DNA of 64,000 nt from Oscillospiraceae bacterium (GTDB lineage Bacteria; Bacillota; Clostridia; Oscillospirales; Ruminococcaceae), in NCBI GenBank assembly GCA_009780025.1, contig WRAV01000003.1:1-64000 (forward strand), given 5' to 3'. Below the pieces are notes generated by a model. The model was not told the origin of the DNA, ran no database searches, and saw nothing but the letters and a program-made list of their open reading frames with translations. The stretch's first letter is position 1, and every line of letters begins with the position of its first letter. The position numbers and the translations under genes were made by a program. Positions 54,983 to 63,448 of the stretch are shown piece by piece.

Positions 54983-55037
54983 ACCCGCGCAACATGTCAA
55001 TCTAGTTTTCATTAGTATAACAACAATATGGACTAGG

Positions 55038-55120
55038 TGTAGGGGATGCGCCCTAGCGCATCACGCCGATTACTGCAAACTTTACCGAAATGCGGAACAC
55101 GCAGGGGCGTGTCCCCTACA
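55038..55120. repeat. GTAGGG-type palindromic element, copy i
   Basis: TGTAGGGGATGCGCCCTAGC at the left and GCAGGGGCGTGTCCCCTACA at the right. Confidence 0.6.
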
Positions 55121-55158
55121 ATAGGGAGAGAATTAGACTGACATGTCAGCACAATAAA

Positions 55159-55190
55159 AGAGCGCCGTACGGAAAACCGTGCGACGCTCT
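55159..55190 (+). terminator. Terminator-like hairpin after the methylaspartate cluster
   Basis: AGAGCGCCGTACGG/CCGTGCGACGCTCT, AAAA loop, followed by CAATTTA. Family A copy 3 starts immediately after, as copy 2 does after its terminator. Confidence 0.65.
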
Positions 55191-55195
55191 CAATT

Positions 55196-55373
55196 TATAC
55201 TCATTCCACTTCAAAAGAAGCCCACTTTTGAAGGCGCGACAAAGAGCGTCGCGCACCGGCGCACGCGCCGGGAAAGCCGTGTATACGTAAATCTTTGGCT
55301 GCGCCGAAAGCTCGCACAGAACGCGAGCTAACTTGAAAAACAAGGACGCTTTTTCAAGTTGATTGACTATATT
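55196..55373 (+). repeat. Five-hairpin element, family A, copy 3
   Basis: CTTCAAAAG/CTTTTGAAG; GCGCGAC/GTCGCGC; CCGGCGC/GCGCCGG; conserved CGTGTATACG; AGCTCGC/GCGAGCT; ACTTGAAAAA/TTTTTCAAGT; ends GACTATATT. It reaches the stop codon of the convergent ABC-F gene. Confidence 0.85.
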
Positions 55374-57285
55374 ATGCGTCCAGCTCACTCCACTGCTCAA
55401 GGCAGTCGTCCAACTCCGTTCGCCTAACCTCAAGCAGCTCGCATTTCTCCTGCAAAAGCTGGTAGTCGGAGGCGAGCTCCGGGCTGGCTATTTCCTGCTC
55501 AAGCTGCGCTATTTCGGTCTCAAGCGCGCCGATTTTGCCCTCAAGTTCTGTGAGTATCCGCCGGTGGGTCGCCTGCTCGCTGCGCTGTTTTTTGCTGCGG
55601 TAATTACCGCCGGGCTCAGTTTTTTTATCCGGCCTTTTGTCCGGGGGTGGCGCATCCTGTGCCTCCGCCCGCTTCCGGGCGATGTACTGCTCATACCTGC
55701 CCGGGTAAACCTTTACGCCGTCTGGGTGCATCTCGAGAATCTTATCGGGGAACTTGTCGAGCAAGTAACGGTCGTGAGAGACCACTAGCAGAGTGCCGTC
55801 GTACTCGGTGAGCGCTTTGTCCACGGACTCCTTAGAGCCGAGATCAAGGTGGTTGGTGGGCTCGTCCAGCAGCAGCACATTGCCATGCGAGAGCATAAGC
55901 TTGGCGAACTTGAGCCGCGCACGCTCACCACCGCTCAGCGTGCAGACCAGCCCAAATGCGCTCTCGCCAGACAAGCCCACCCGCCCCAGAGCCGTGCGCA
56001 CTGTGTGCTCGTACTCGCGGGGGTAGGCGTCCCAGAGCTCGTCGAGCGCGGTCTTGTGCTCTTCAAAGCCGTCTTCGCCTTGGTGGAAGTAGCAGAGATC
56101 GCAGCCCCGGCCCCATTTAATCTCGCCACCATGTGGTAGCTCTCCCATGAGCGCACGGAAAAACGAGGTCTTGCCCACGCCGTTCGCGCCAATCAACGCC
56201 AGTTTTTCGCCTCGTTTGACCTCAAGGTTGAGGCCGCTGATGAGCTGTTTTTCACCATCGCCCTCGCCAACCGACAAGCTCAAATTTTCAATCGTGAGCA
56301 CATCATTGACAGGGTCCCGCGACTTCTGGAACCGGATGACCGGTGGCTTTGGCGGTTTTTTCGGTTTCTCCAGATTTTCCTCCAGGCGCTCAAGGGCTTT
56401 CTGGCGAGACTTGGCGCGGTTTGTGGTCGAAGCGCGTACAATATTGCGCGCCACAAAATCCTTCATCTCAGCAATCTCCCGTTGCCCGGCCTCGTACTGC
56501 TGCCGGAGAAAAGTCTCCCGCTCGTCCTTTTGCAGCAGATAAGCGCTGTAGTTGCCGCTGTAGGCCAGCAGTTCGCCTTGGTGAAGTTCCCATATTGTGG
56601 TGCAGAGCCGGTCAAGGAAGTACCGGTCGTGGGAGACAATGAGCAGCGCGCCCTTGTAGCCCGCGAGGTAATCCTCCAGCCACAGCAGCGTCTTGAAGTC
56701 CAAGTGGTTGGTCGGCTCGTCCAGAATGAGCAAGTCCGGCGTTTGCAGGAGCAGCTTGCAGAGCGCGAGCCTTGTTCGCTCGCCGCCGCTGAGCACCTCG
56801 ACAGAGGTATCGCCGGCTACCCCACCGAAGCCCATGCCGGTGAGCACTGTAGCGATTTTAACCTCCGTGTGGTAGCCTTCCCGCGTCTCGAAATCAACCT
56901 GCAGCTCGGCGTAGCGCTGCTGGGTCTCATCATAGTGAGGGTCGTCCGGCGGTGTTCCGGCGATCTCGGTTTCAAGCCGGCGCATCTCCCGCTCCATCTC
57001 ATGCAGGTGCTCGAAGACACCGCGCATCTCCGAGATAATCGAACCTTGCCCTGAGAGCCCGCTGTCCTGGCGCAGCACACCGATACTCTTGCTTTTGGCG
57101 ATAGCCAGCACACCGTCATCATGTTCAAGGTCGCCGCAGATGATATTCAGCAGCGTGGTTTTGCCCGCCCCATTTGCGCCTACTAGACCAATGCGGCTGC
57201 TCCCGTGCACCCGCGCGGTCACGCCGTCCAGTATAAAAGTTTTGTCGTCAAAGCTAAATCTAATATTCTCAAGTGATGCAATCAT
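55372..57285 (-). CDS. ABC-F family ATPase
   Basis: 637 residues, from the ATG at 57285 (MIASLENIRFSFDDKTF); the frame upstream has no family similarity. Two ABC domains without membrane segments: GANGAGKTT, LSGGERTRL and LILDEPTNHLD in the first; GANGVGKTS, LSGGERARL and LLLDEPTNHLD in the second. They are joined by a charged linker (RQKALERLEENLEKPKKPPK) and end in a coiled coil. ABC-F proteins act on the ribosome, resolving stalled or drug-bound states. The class with a C-terminal coiled coil resembles Uup/YfmR, but I cannot assign resistance. The mRNA may be leaderless. Confidence 0.88.
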   Translation of the reverse strand: MIASLENIRFSFDDKTFILDGVTARVHGSSRIGLVGANGAGKTTLLNIICGDLEHDDGVLAIAKSKSIGVLRQDSGLSGQGSIISEMRGVFEHLHEMEREMRRLETEIAGTPPDDPHYDETQQRYAELQVDFETREGYHTEVKIATVLTGMGFGGVAGDTSVEVLSGGERTRLALCKLLLQTPDLLILDEPTNHLDFKTLLWLEDYLAGYKGALLIVSHDRYFLDRLCTTIWELHQGELLAYSGNYSAYLLQKDERETFLRQQYEAGQREIAEMKDFVARNIVRASTTNRAKSRQKALERLEENLEKPKKPPKPPVIRFQKSRDPVNDVLTIENLSLSVGEGDGEKQLISGLNLEVKRGEKLALIGANGVGKTSFFRALMGELPHGGEIKWGRGCDLCYFHQGEDGFEEHKTALDELWDAYPREYEHTVRTALGRVGLSGESAFGLVCTLSGGERARLKFAKLMLSHGNVLLLDEPTNHLDLGSKESVDKALTEYDGTLLVVSHDRYLLDKFPDKILEMHPDGVKVYPGRYEQYIARKRAEAQDAPPPDKRPDKKTEPGGNYRSKKQRSEQATHRRILTELEGKIGALETEIAQLEQEIASPELASDYQLLQEKCELLEVRRTELDDCLEQWSELDA

Positions 57286-57291
57286 GCCTAT

Positions 57292-57320
57292 ATAATAAAC
57301 GATATTGCGTGCATTTGCAA
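57292..57320 (-). promoter_or_regulatory. Promoter of ABC-F gene, placed for a leaderless mRNA
   Basis: On the minus strand, TTGCAA (57320-57315), a 17 bp spacer and TATTAT (57297-57292), with the ATG only six bases further. No ribosome binding site. Confidence 0.45.
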
Positions 57321-57387
57321 CTTGTACGGGTATGTGGGCAGGGCAAACCTCTGAATGCGATGTTGCACAAAAATAACACTGATTGGT

Positions 57388-57465
57388 TGTAGGGGCGCGC
57401 ATTGCGCGTCCGCGGTCTTACCAACGCATGTGGTTAATCGCGGACGGCTAATGGCCGCCCCTACA
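57388..57465. repeat. GTAGGG-type palindromic element, copy j
   Basis: TGTAGGGGCGCGCATTGCGC ... ATCGCGGACGGCTAATGGCC, then GCCCCTACA. Left arm nearly identical to copy g. Confidence 0.7.
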
Positions 57466-57540
57466 AAACACATGCCCCAGTTTGCATTTTTATCCATATA
57501 GTGGTAAAGTAGGGTGTGGAAAAGCAAGGGGGCGACAACT

Positions 57541-59583
57541 TTGGCCGGGCTGACACAAAAAAGTGTACAATACCTCAAGGGTGTGGGGGAGAAGCGTGCC
57601 GGCTTCTACCGCAAGTTGGGTGTCGAGACCACCCTCGATTTGCTCTACCACTTCCCGCGGGGCTACATAGATTTGAGCGCGCCATACCGGGTAGGGGAGG
57701 CACCTGTTTTTGAGCCCTGCGCCGTGCGCGCGGTGCTGAATTACAAGTCGGGTGAGCAGCGTATTAGGGGTGGGTTGAGCATTTTTAGGCTGCTTGCCAG
57801 CGACCACACCGGTGAGCTTGAGCTGACTATATTTAACGCAAAGTACACTGTCGAGCGGCTTGAGCTGGACACCGAATACATATTTTACGGCAAGCTGACC
57901 GGTAGCCTTTTGCGCCGGGAGATGAGCTCGCCGGACATATACCCCGCCGTTACAAGCACGCGGATTCTTCCGGTTTACCCGCAGACAGCCGGGCTTTCCA
58001 GCCGGGCTATAGCGGCCAATGTCAGCCAGATGTCCCAGGATATAGCCGAGATTCCCGACGCGATACCGCCGGCAATGCGTGAGGAAGAAGACCTACCAGA
58101 ACTTGCCGTCGCTCTGCGGGACATTCACTTTCCGCCCGACCAGGATAGCGCGAACGCTGCCCGACGGCGGTTTATCTTTGAAGAGCTGCTTACGCTCAGC
58201 TGCGCTCTGGAAACATCCCGCATGGCACACCGCAAAGCTAAGATCCAGCCGATGGAGCCGGTTGACTTTACCGCATTATTTTCCAGCTTACCTTTCTCGC
58301 CGACAGGGGCACAGCTCAGCTGCATTGCAACAGCCGGGGCCGACATGACCGGCGACGTCCCCATGAATCGAATTATCCAGGGGGACGTGGGCTCGGGCAA
58401 GACCCTGGTAGCGCTAGCCTGCGCTTATATGGCGGCAAAAAATTCCCGCCAGTCAACGGTGATGGTGCCCACCGCTATACTGGCCGAGCAGCACTACACG
58501 ACCATGAGCAAGATGCTTGCACCCTTTGGTATGCGGGTCGAGCTGCTTACCGGTAGCGTCCAGGCCGCGCGGAGAAGAAAAATCCTCGCTGAGCTAAAAG
58601 CCGGAGAGATCGATCTCTTGGTTGGCACCCACGCCCTGCTCTCGGACGGGGTTGAGTTTGCTCGCCTTGGGCTGGTTGTCACCGACGAGCAGCACCGCTT
58701 TGGAGTGGCGCAGCGGGCTAAGCTATCACAGAAAAACGAGAGCGCCCACCTGCTTGTCATGTCGGCCACGCCCATACCGCGCACACTCTCATTGATTATT
58801 TATGGCGACCTCTCCCTCTCTGTGCTGGACGAAAAGCCGCCTGGGAGACAACCAATTGAAACCCTGTTGATTGACGGAGGCAAGCGAGCCCGGGCTATGG
58901 GCTTTGTTCGCCAAAACCTGGACGAGGGCAGGCAAGCGTATATAGTTTGCCCCCTCATCGAGGCCGGGGAGCTTGCCGACAACCTGCGCCCTGCGACCGA
59001 GTACGCGGCGGATCTTAGCGACGGCGAGCTCAGGGGGTACCGGGTAGGCCTTCTGCATGGCAAGATGAAGGCAAAGGACAAAGAAGATACAATGCGCCGG
59101 TTTAAGGCGGGGGAAATTCAGGTGCTGGTGTCAACGACTGTGGTGGAGGTTGGTGTGGATGTGCCAGGCGCAACTATAATCATGATCGAGAACGCCGAGC
59201 GTTTTGGGCTTAGCCAGCTGCACCAGCTACGTGGTCGCGTTGGGCGCGGCACAGACAAGAGCTGGTGTATTCTAGTGACCGACAGCAAAGACCCGGTTAC
59301 CCTGCGCCGGTTGGAGGTGATGAAAGCAGAGTCGGATGGCTTCAAAATTGCGGAAGAGGATTTGTCTATCCGCGGGCCGGGAGATTTTTTTGGACGCCGA
59401 CAACACGGTCTGCCCACCCTAAAAGTAGCCGACCTGGCCGACGATATTTCCATTATGCAGAGAGCCCAAGCCCAGGCAAAAGCCTTGTTGACCCGGGATT
59501 TTGCCCTTGCATTACCGGAGCACCAAGCGCTGGCCGAACGGGTGGGTAACCTGCTCCACTCGGTGGGCGAACGGCCAAATTAG
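57541..59583 (+). CDS. recG: ATP-dependent DNA helicase RecG
   Basis: About 680 residues. I use TTG 57541 (MAGLTQKSVQYLKGVGEKRA), which follows AAGGGGGCGACAAC; GTG 57514 is an alternative. The N-terminal wedge/OB domain (GGLSIFRLLASDHTGELELTIFN) is followed by SF2 motifs: GDVGSGKTLVA, VTDEQHRFGV, SATPIPRTL, STTVVEVGVDVPGA and QLRGRVGRG. It remodels stalled forks and Holliday junctions. Length is normal. Confidence 0.94.
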   Translation: MAGLTQKSVQYLKGVGEKRAGFYRKLGVETTLDLLYHFPRGYIDLSAPYRVGEAPVFEPCAVRAVLNYKSGEQRIRGGLSIFRLLASDHTGELELTIFNAKYTVERLELDTEYIFYGKLTGSLLRREMSSPDIYPAVTSTRILPVYPQTAGLSSRAIAANVSQMSQDIAEIPDAIPPAMREEEDLPELAVALRDIHFPPDQDSANAARRRFIFEELLTLSCALETSRMAHRKAKIQPMEPVDFTALFSSLPFSPTGAQLSCIATAGADMTGDVPMNRIIQGDVGSGKTLVALACAYMAAKNSRQSTVMVPTAILAEQHYTTMSKMLAPFGMRVELLTGSVQAARRRKILAELKAGEIDLLVGTHALLSDGVEFARLGLVVTDEQHRFGVAQRAKLSQKNESAHLLVMSATPIPRTLSLIIYGDLSLSVLDEKPPGRQPIETLLIDGGKRARAMGFVRQNLDEGRQAYIVCPLIEAGELADNLRPATEYAADLSDGELRGYRVGLLHGKMKAKDKEDTMRRFKAGEIQVLVSTTVVEVGVDVPGATIIMIENAERFGLSQLHQLRGRVGRGTDKSWCILVTDSKDPVTLRRLEVMKAESDGFKIAEEDLSIRGPGDFFGRRQHGLPTLKVADLADDISIMQRAQAQAKALLTRDFALALPEHQALAERVGNLLHSVGERPN

Positions 59584-59602
59584 GTAAAACCGCAAACTGT
59601 GC

Positions 59603-59631
59603 TTGACATGGTCGCTTATTGTTGATATAAT
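59603..59631 (+). promoter_or_regulatory. Promoter of tRNA-Leu
   Basis: TTGACA (59603-59608), a 17 bp spacer and TATAAT (59626-59631): perfect consensus. Confidence 0.9.
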
Positions 59632-59644
59632 TACCAATGCAAAC

Positions 59645-59731
59645 GCGGCTGTGGTGGAATCGGCAGACACGCTAGCTTGAGGGGCTAGTGGGAGCAATCT
59701 CGTGCAAGTTCAAGTCTTGTCAGCCGCACCA
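59645..59731 (+). tRNA. tRNA-Leu (anticodon GAG)
   Basis: 87 nt with encoded CCA. Acceptor GCGGCTG/CAGCCGC, anticodon stem CTAGC/GCTAG with loop TTGAGGG, and a long variable arm (GGGAGCAATCTC region) typical of Leu tRNAs. Confidence 0.95.
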
Positions 59732-59740
59732 AATCATTTA

Positions 59741-59790
59741 AATCCGAACTATTCGCCGATCTTGAAAATCGGCGAATAGTTCGGATTTAT
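59741..59790 (+). terminator. Terminator after tRNA-Leu
   Basis: About 20 bp perfect stem, AATCCGAACTATTCGCCGAT and its complement, around a 7 nt loop, then TTTATC. Confidence 0.85.
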
Positions 59791-59830
59791 CTTTTATCCA
59801 GTTAATTATATGCCCCACACTCATCATACA

Positions 59831-59866
59831 TCAAGTCGCCCTGCTCACATGAGCAGGGCGACTTGA
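59831..59866. terminator. Second long hairpin before pst operon
   Basis: TCAAGTCGCCCTGCTC/GAGCAGGGCGACTTGA, 16 bp, ACAT loop, followed by ATTTTCTG. Confidence 0.65.
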
Positions 59867-59904
59867 ATTTTCTGACGCACATCTCCACCGAAGCATAAAA
59901 ATTT

Positions 59905-59964
59905 TTTACCTAAACTTTACACGCACCTGTATTTGATTTTTACCTTCACCAGTTATGATTTACC
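59905..59964 (+). promoter_or_regulatory. Pho-box-like repeat array and pst promoter
   Basis: TTTACC at 59905, TTTACA at 59916, CTGTAT at 59927 and TTTTAC at 59938 are spaced exactly 11 bp apart; TTTACC recurs at 59959. The spacing and hexamer match PhoP-type boxes (TTnACA-like, 11 bp period). A -10 TATGAT lies at 59954-59959, with no good -35, as expected for an activated promoter. Confidence 0.65.
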
Positions 59965-59991
59965 TGTAACACAAAACTTGGAGGAAAAATC

Positions 59992-60930
59992 ATGAATAAA
60001 CTTTTGGCATTAGTAGTAATCGTAACGCTTGTACTTGCAGCACTTGTCGGATGCGCCCAAGGTGGCCAGGCCTCTCAAGACAACCCAACCACGCAAGGGA
60101 CAGAGAGCCCGCAGTCTGTTGTGGACCAAGACGCTTCAAACTTTAACACCAACAGAGAGATCACGGTTATATCCCGTGAAAGTGGCTCGGGCACCAGAGG
60201 TGCGTTCATTGAGCTGACTGGCGTCGAAGTTCGGGGCGAGGACGGTACCGTAACTGATATGACAAGCCTGGAAGCCACCATCGGCAACGGCACCAACGCG
60301 ATCATGACCAACGTCTCGAGTGACGTCTATGCAATCGGATACATATCCACCGGTTCTGTTAACGATACGATAAGGCCCCTCAGTGTTGACGGTGTAGCTC
60401 CTACTGCAGAGAATATTCTGGCCGGAAGCTATGTAATCGCCCGCCCTTTTATCATTGTCACCGCTGAAGATATTGACCCGCTGACGAGAGAATTTATCGA
60501 CTTTATTATGTCTGAGCTGGGACAGGAAATAGTCGCAGAACGCTACATCCCCGCTGTACTTAATGCTCCCGCTTTCCAGAGCGCTGGCCACAGCGGCACT
60601 ATCGTAATCGGCGGTTCCACTTCGGTAGCTCCTGTCATGGAGCGTTTGAGCGAAGGCTACCGCGCCCTCAATCCCAATGCTAATATTGAAGTTCACGTCA
60701 GCGGTTCGGGCGCAGGCATTACTGGTACCATTGACGGGCTTCTTGACATAGGCATGTCCAGCCGTGAAATTAGAGATTCCGAAATGGAGCAGCTTGGACA
60801 ACAAATTACTATCTGCATGGACGGAATCGCGGTAATCGTAAATAACAATAATCCAATCACCGATATAACAAGCGAGCAGGTTCGTCAAGTTTTTACCGGG
60901 GAACTTAGCAGATGGGCTGATATTCAGTAA
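59992..60930 (+). CDS. pstS: PstS-type phosphate-binding lipoprotein, circularly permuted order
   Basis: 312 residues, from an ATG after TTGGAGGAAAAATC. The signal peptide ends in lipobox LVGC (Cys21). The half that is C-terminal in E. coli and Bacillus PstS comes first here (NREITVISRESGSGTRGAFIEL ... FIDFIMSELGQEIVAERYIP). The usual N-terminal half comes second (GTIVIGGSTSVAPVMERL ... GSGAGITGTI ... DIGMSSREI ... GIAVIVNNNNP ... FTGELSRWADIQ). The end DIQ joins naturally to the start NREITV. It binds phosphate outside the cell and delivers it to PstCA. I believe some clostridial homologues share this order. First gene of pstSCAB-phoU. Confidence 0.9.
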   Translation: MNKLLALVVIVTLVLAALVGCAQGGQASQDNPTTQGTESPQSVVDQDASNFNTNREITVISRESGSGTRGAFIELTGVEVRGEDGTVTDMTSLEATIGNGTNAIMTNVSSDVYAIGYISTGSVNDTIRPLSVDGVAPTAENILAGSYVIARPFIIVTAEDIDPLTREFIDFIMSELGQEIVAERYIPAVLNAPAFQSAGHSGTIVIGGSTSVAPVMERLSEGYRALNPNANIEVHVSGSGAGITGTIDGLLDIGMSSREIRDSEMEQLGQQITICMDGIAVIVNNNNPITDITSEQVRQVFTGELSRWADIQ

Positions 60931-60947
60931 ACAAAAGGATAATACAT

Positions 60948-61820
60948 ATGAGTAAGCATGCAAGGGAAACGATTATGAAATACGTATTTATGCTGGCAGC
61001 AACCGCCTCTATTATGGCGGTGCTGCTAATATGCGTATTTTTGTTTTGGAACGGCATACCGGCAATGGCCGAGATTGGCCCGTTCAACTTTCTACTTGGG
61101 CGCGTGTGGGCACCCGCCGATACCCCACAACTTTTCGGGATACTGCCCATGGTACTCGGCAGCATCTACGTTACGGCAGGTGCTATCATTGTAGGTGTAC
61201 CAATTGGCATACTCACCGCGATATTTATGGCAAAATTTTGTTCGCCGACTTTGTATAAGATACTGAAGCCTGCGACCCAGTTGCTTGCAGGAATACCGTC
61301 GATTGTCTACGGATTCTTTGGGCTGGTTGTGATTGTACCTTTTGTGCGTGAGGTTTTCGGAGAGCATTTTGGCGGCAGCGGGCAGAGCATCTTCACAGCA
61401 TCTATTCTGCTTGGCATTATGATTTTACCTACCATTATCGGTGTGAGCGAGGCGGCTATCCGCGCTGTTCCCGATAGCTATTACGAAGCTTCGGTGGCAA
61501 TGGGGGCCAGCCATGAGCGCAGCGTGTTTTGGGCTGTTGTACCCGCCGCCAGCTCAGGGATTATGACCAGCGTAATTCTCGGTATCGGGCGGGCGATAGG
61601 TGAAACAATGGCCGTTATTTTGGTCGCGGGCAATCAAGCGCGAATGCCGACCGGCCTATTCAGAGGTGCACGTACATTAACGGCTAACATCGTCATGGAA
61701 ATGGGATACGCCGCCGAGCTGCACCGCGAAGCGCTGATTGCGACAGGCGTTGTACTGTTTGTTTTTATCCTGATTATAAACCTACTGTTTAACCTGTTGA
61801 GAGGGAGGAAGAAATACTGA
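60948..61820 (+). CDS. pstC: Phosphate ABC transporter permease PstC
   Basis: 290 residues, from an ATG after AAAGGATAATACAT. Six membrane segments with the permease loop EAAIRAVPDSYYEASVAMGASHERSVFWAVVPAASSGIMTSV (EAA motif) and GRAIGETMAVILVAGN. Together with PstA it forms the channel. Its TGA overlaps the pstA ATG. Confidence 0.95.
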   Translation: MSKHARETIMKYVFMLAATASIMAVLLICVFLFWNGIPAMAEIGPFNFLLGRVWAPADTPQLFGILPMVLGSIYVTAGAIIVGVPIGILTAIFMAKFCSPTLYKILKPATQLLAGIPSIVYGFFGLVVIVPFVREVFGEHFGGSGQSIFTASILLGIMILPTIIGVSEAAIRAVPDSYYEASVAMGASHERSVFWAVVPAASSGIMTSVILGIGRAIGETMAVILVAGNQARMPTGLFRGARTLTANIVMEMGYAAELHREALIATGVVLFVFILIINLLFNLLRGRKKY

Positions 61821-62686
61821 TGAACGCAATTAACACGCTTACATGGAAAGACAGGCTGCATGGGTACAAAAAGAACCCTGCTTCGGCAGTCTTATTCCTT
61901 CTTGTCGCGCTTGCGGCGCTTCTCACTTTCGCTGTTCTATTATTTCTCATCAGCTATATACTTGCCCGCGGCCTGCCTCACTTGACACCTAGCCTGTTTG
62001 AATGGGAACATAACACCACCAATGTTTCGATGATGCCGGCGATTATCAACACAATCATCATGGTGATTCTCGGGCTGATCTTGGCTGGGCCGCTGGGAAT
62101 ATTCAGTGCCATCTTTCTTGTGGAGTACGCGGGTACCGGCAGCAAGCTAATCAAGGTTGTGCGCATTACCACTGAGACGCTCTCGGGTATACCGTCCATC
62201 GTTTTCGGGCTTTTTGGTATGTTGTTCTTTGTCATGGCGCTGGGCTGGGGATTCTCTATGCTGGCAGGCGCGTTTACGCTGTCTATTATGATATTGCCGC
62301 TAATCATGCGTACAACCGAGGAAGCGCTGCTCTCGGTACCGGTTTCTTACCGGGAGGGCAGTTACGCTCTTGGGGCAGGCAAGCTGCGCACCATATTCCG
62401 CATAGTGTTGCCCAGTGCTATGCCGGGTGTCTTAGCGGGCGTCATACTTGGTATGGGTAGGGTTGTGGGCGAGACCGCGGCGCTCATGTTTACAGCCGGT
62501 ACAATAGCCCAGATAACGCCCAATGTTATGGACTCCGGCAGGACGCTCGCGGTACATATGTATGTTCTGGCCAGCGAGGGTTTCCATGTCAACCAAGCTT
62601 CAGCTACCGGCGTGGTGCTTTTGGTTATGGTTATAATCATAAACTGGCTAAGCGGATTTGTCGCAAAGAAATTTACCAAATCGTAA
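61820..62686 (+). CDS. pstA: Phosphate ABC transporter permease PstA
   Basis: 288 residues, ATG overlapping the pstC stop. Six membrane segments, LVEYAGTGSKLIKVVRITTETLSGIPSIVFGLFG, and the EAA loop EEALLSVPVSYREGSYALGAGKLRTI with GRVVGETAALMFTAG. Confidence 0.95.
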   Translation: MNAINTLTWKDRLHGYKKNPASAVLFLLVALAALLTFAVLLFLISYILARGLPHLTPSLFEWEHNTTNVSMMPAIINTIIMVILGLILAGPLGIFSAIFLVEYAGTGSKLIKVVRITTETLSGIPSIVFGLFGMLFFVMALGWGFSMLAGAFTLSIMILPLIMRTTEEALLSVPVSYREGSYALGAGKLRTIFRIVLPSAMPGVLAGVILGMGRVVGETAALMFTAGTIAQITPNVMDSGRTLAVHMYVLASEGFHVNQASATGVVLLVMVIIINWLSGFVAKKFTKS

Positions 62687-62698
62687 AGAGGTATCGAA

Positions 62699-63448
62699 AT
62701 GGATAAAATTATGCTTCGCAATGTAGAGTTGTGGTATAATGACTTCAAGGCGCTCAAAAATGTCTCAATGAATATACAGGCAGGGGCCATCACGGCTTTT
62801 ATCGGACCCTCCGGCTGCGGCAAATCTACACTGCTCAAGAGCTTGAACCGTATGAACGACCTTGTGGAAGGCTGCAAGATTATCGGAGAATTTCTGCTGG
62901 ACGGTGAGAATATTTACGGTGAGATTGACATCAATTTGCTCCGCAAACGAGTGGGTATGGTGTTCCAAAAGCCTAACCCGTTCCCCATGAGCATCTACGA
63001 TAATATCGCTTACGGCCCGAGGACACACGGCATAAAGTCAAAATATAAGCTGGACGAAATTGTTGAGAAGGCTCTGCAAGATGCAGTGATTTGGGATGAA
63101 GTTAAGGACAGGCTGAAAAAGAGTGCTCTTTCACTTTCCGGCGGGCAGCAGCAGCGACTGTGCATTGCGCGGGCACTGTCAGTTGCTCCCGAGGTATTGC
63201 TTATGGATGAACCGACATCAGCGCTTGACCCGATTTCCACGTCAAAGATAGAAGATTTGGTCACTGAATTAAAAAAGCAGTATACAGTCGTGATCGTAAC
63301 CCACAACATGCAGCAGGCCACGAGAATCTCTGATAAGACTGCGTTTTTCCTGCTTGGCGAAATGGTCGAGTACGGCGAAAGTGACCGGATTTTCTCTATG
63401 CCTAAAGACAAACGCACCGAGGACTACATCACGGGGAGGTTTGGTTAA
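62699..63448 (+). CDS. pstB: Phosphate ABC transporter ATP-binding protein PstB
   Basis: 249 residues, from an ATG after AAAGAGGTATCGAA. Walker [10 protein letters not shown], signature [10 protein letters not shown], Walker [13 protein letters not shown] and the H-loop VTHNM. The segment [22 protein letters not shown] is specific to PstB. Its TAA overlaps the phoU ATG by one base. Confidence 0.96.
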   Translation: MDKIMLRNVELWYNDFKALKNVSMNIQAGAITAFIGPSGCGKSTLLKSLNRMNDLVEGCKIIGEFLLDGENIYGEIDINLLRKRVGMVFQKPNPFPMSIYDNIAYGPRTHGIKSKYKLDEIVEKALQDAVIWDEVKDRLKKSALSLSGGQQQRLCIARALSVAPEVLLMDEPTSALDPISTSKIEDLVTELKKQYTVVIVTHNMQQATRISDKTAFFLLGEMVEYGESDRIFSMPKDKRTEDYITGRFG

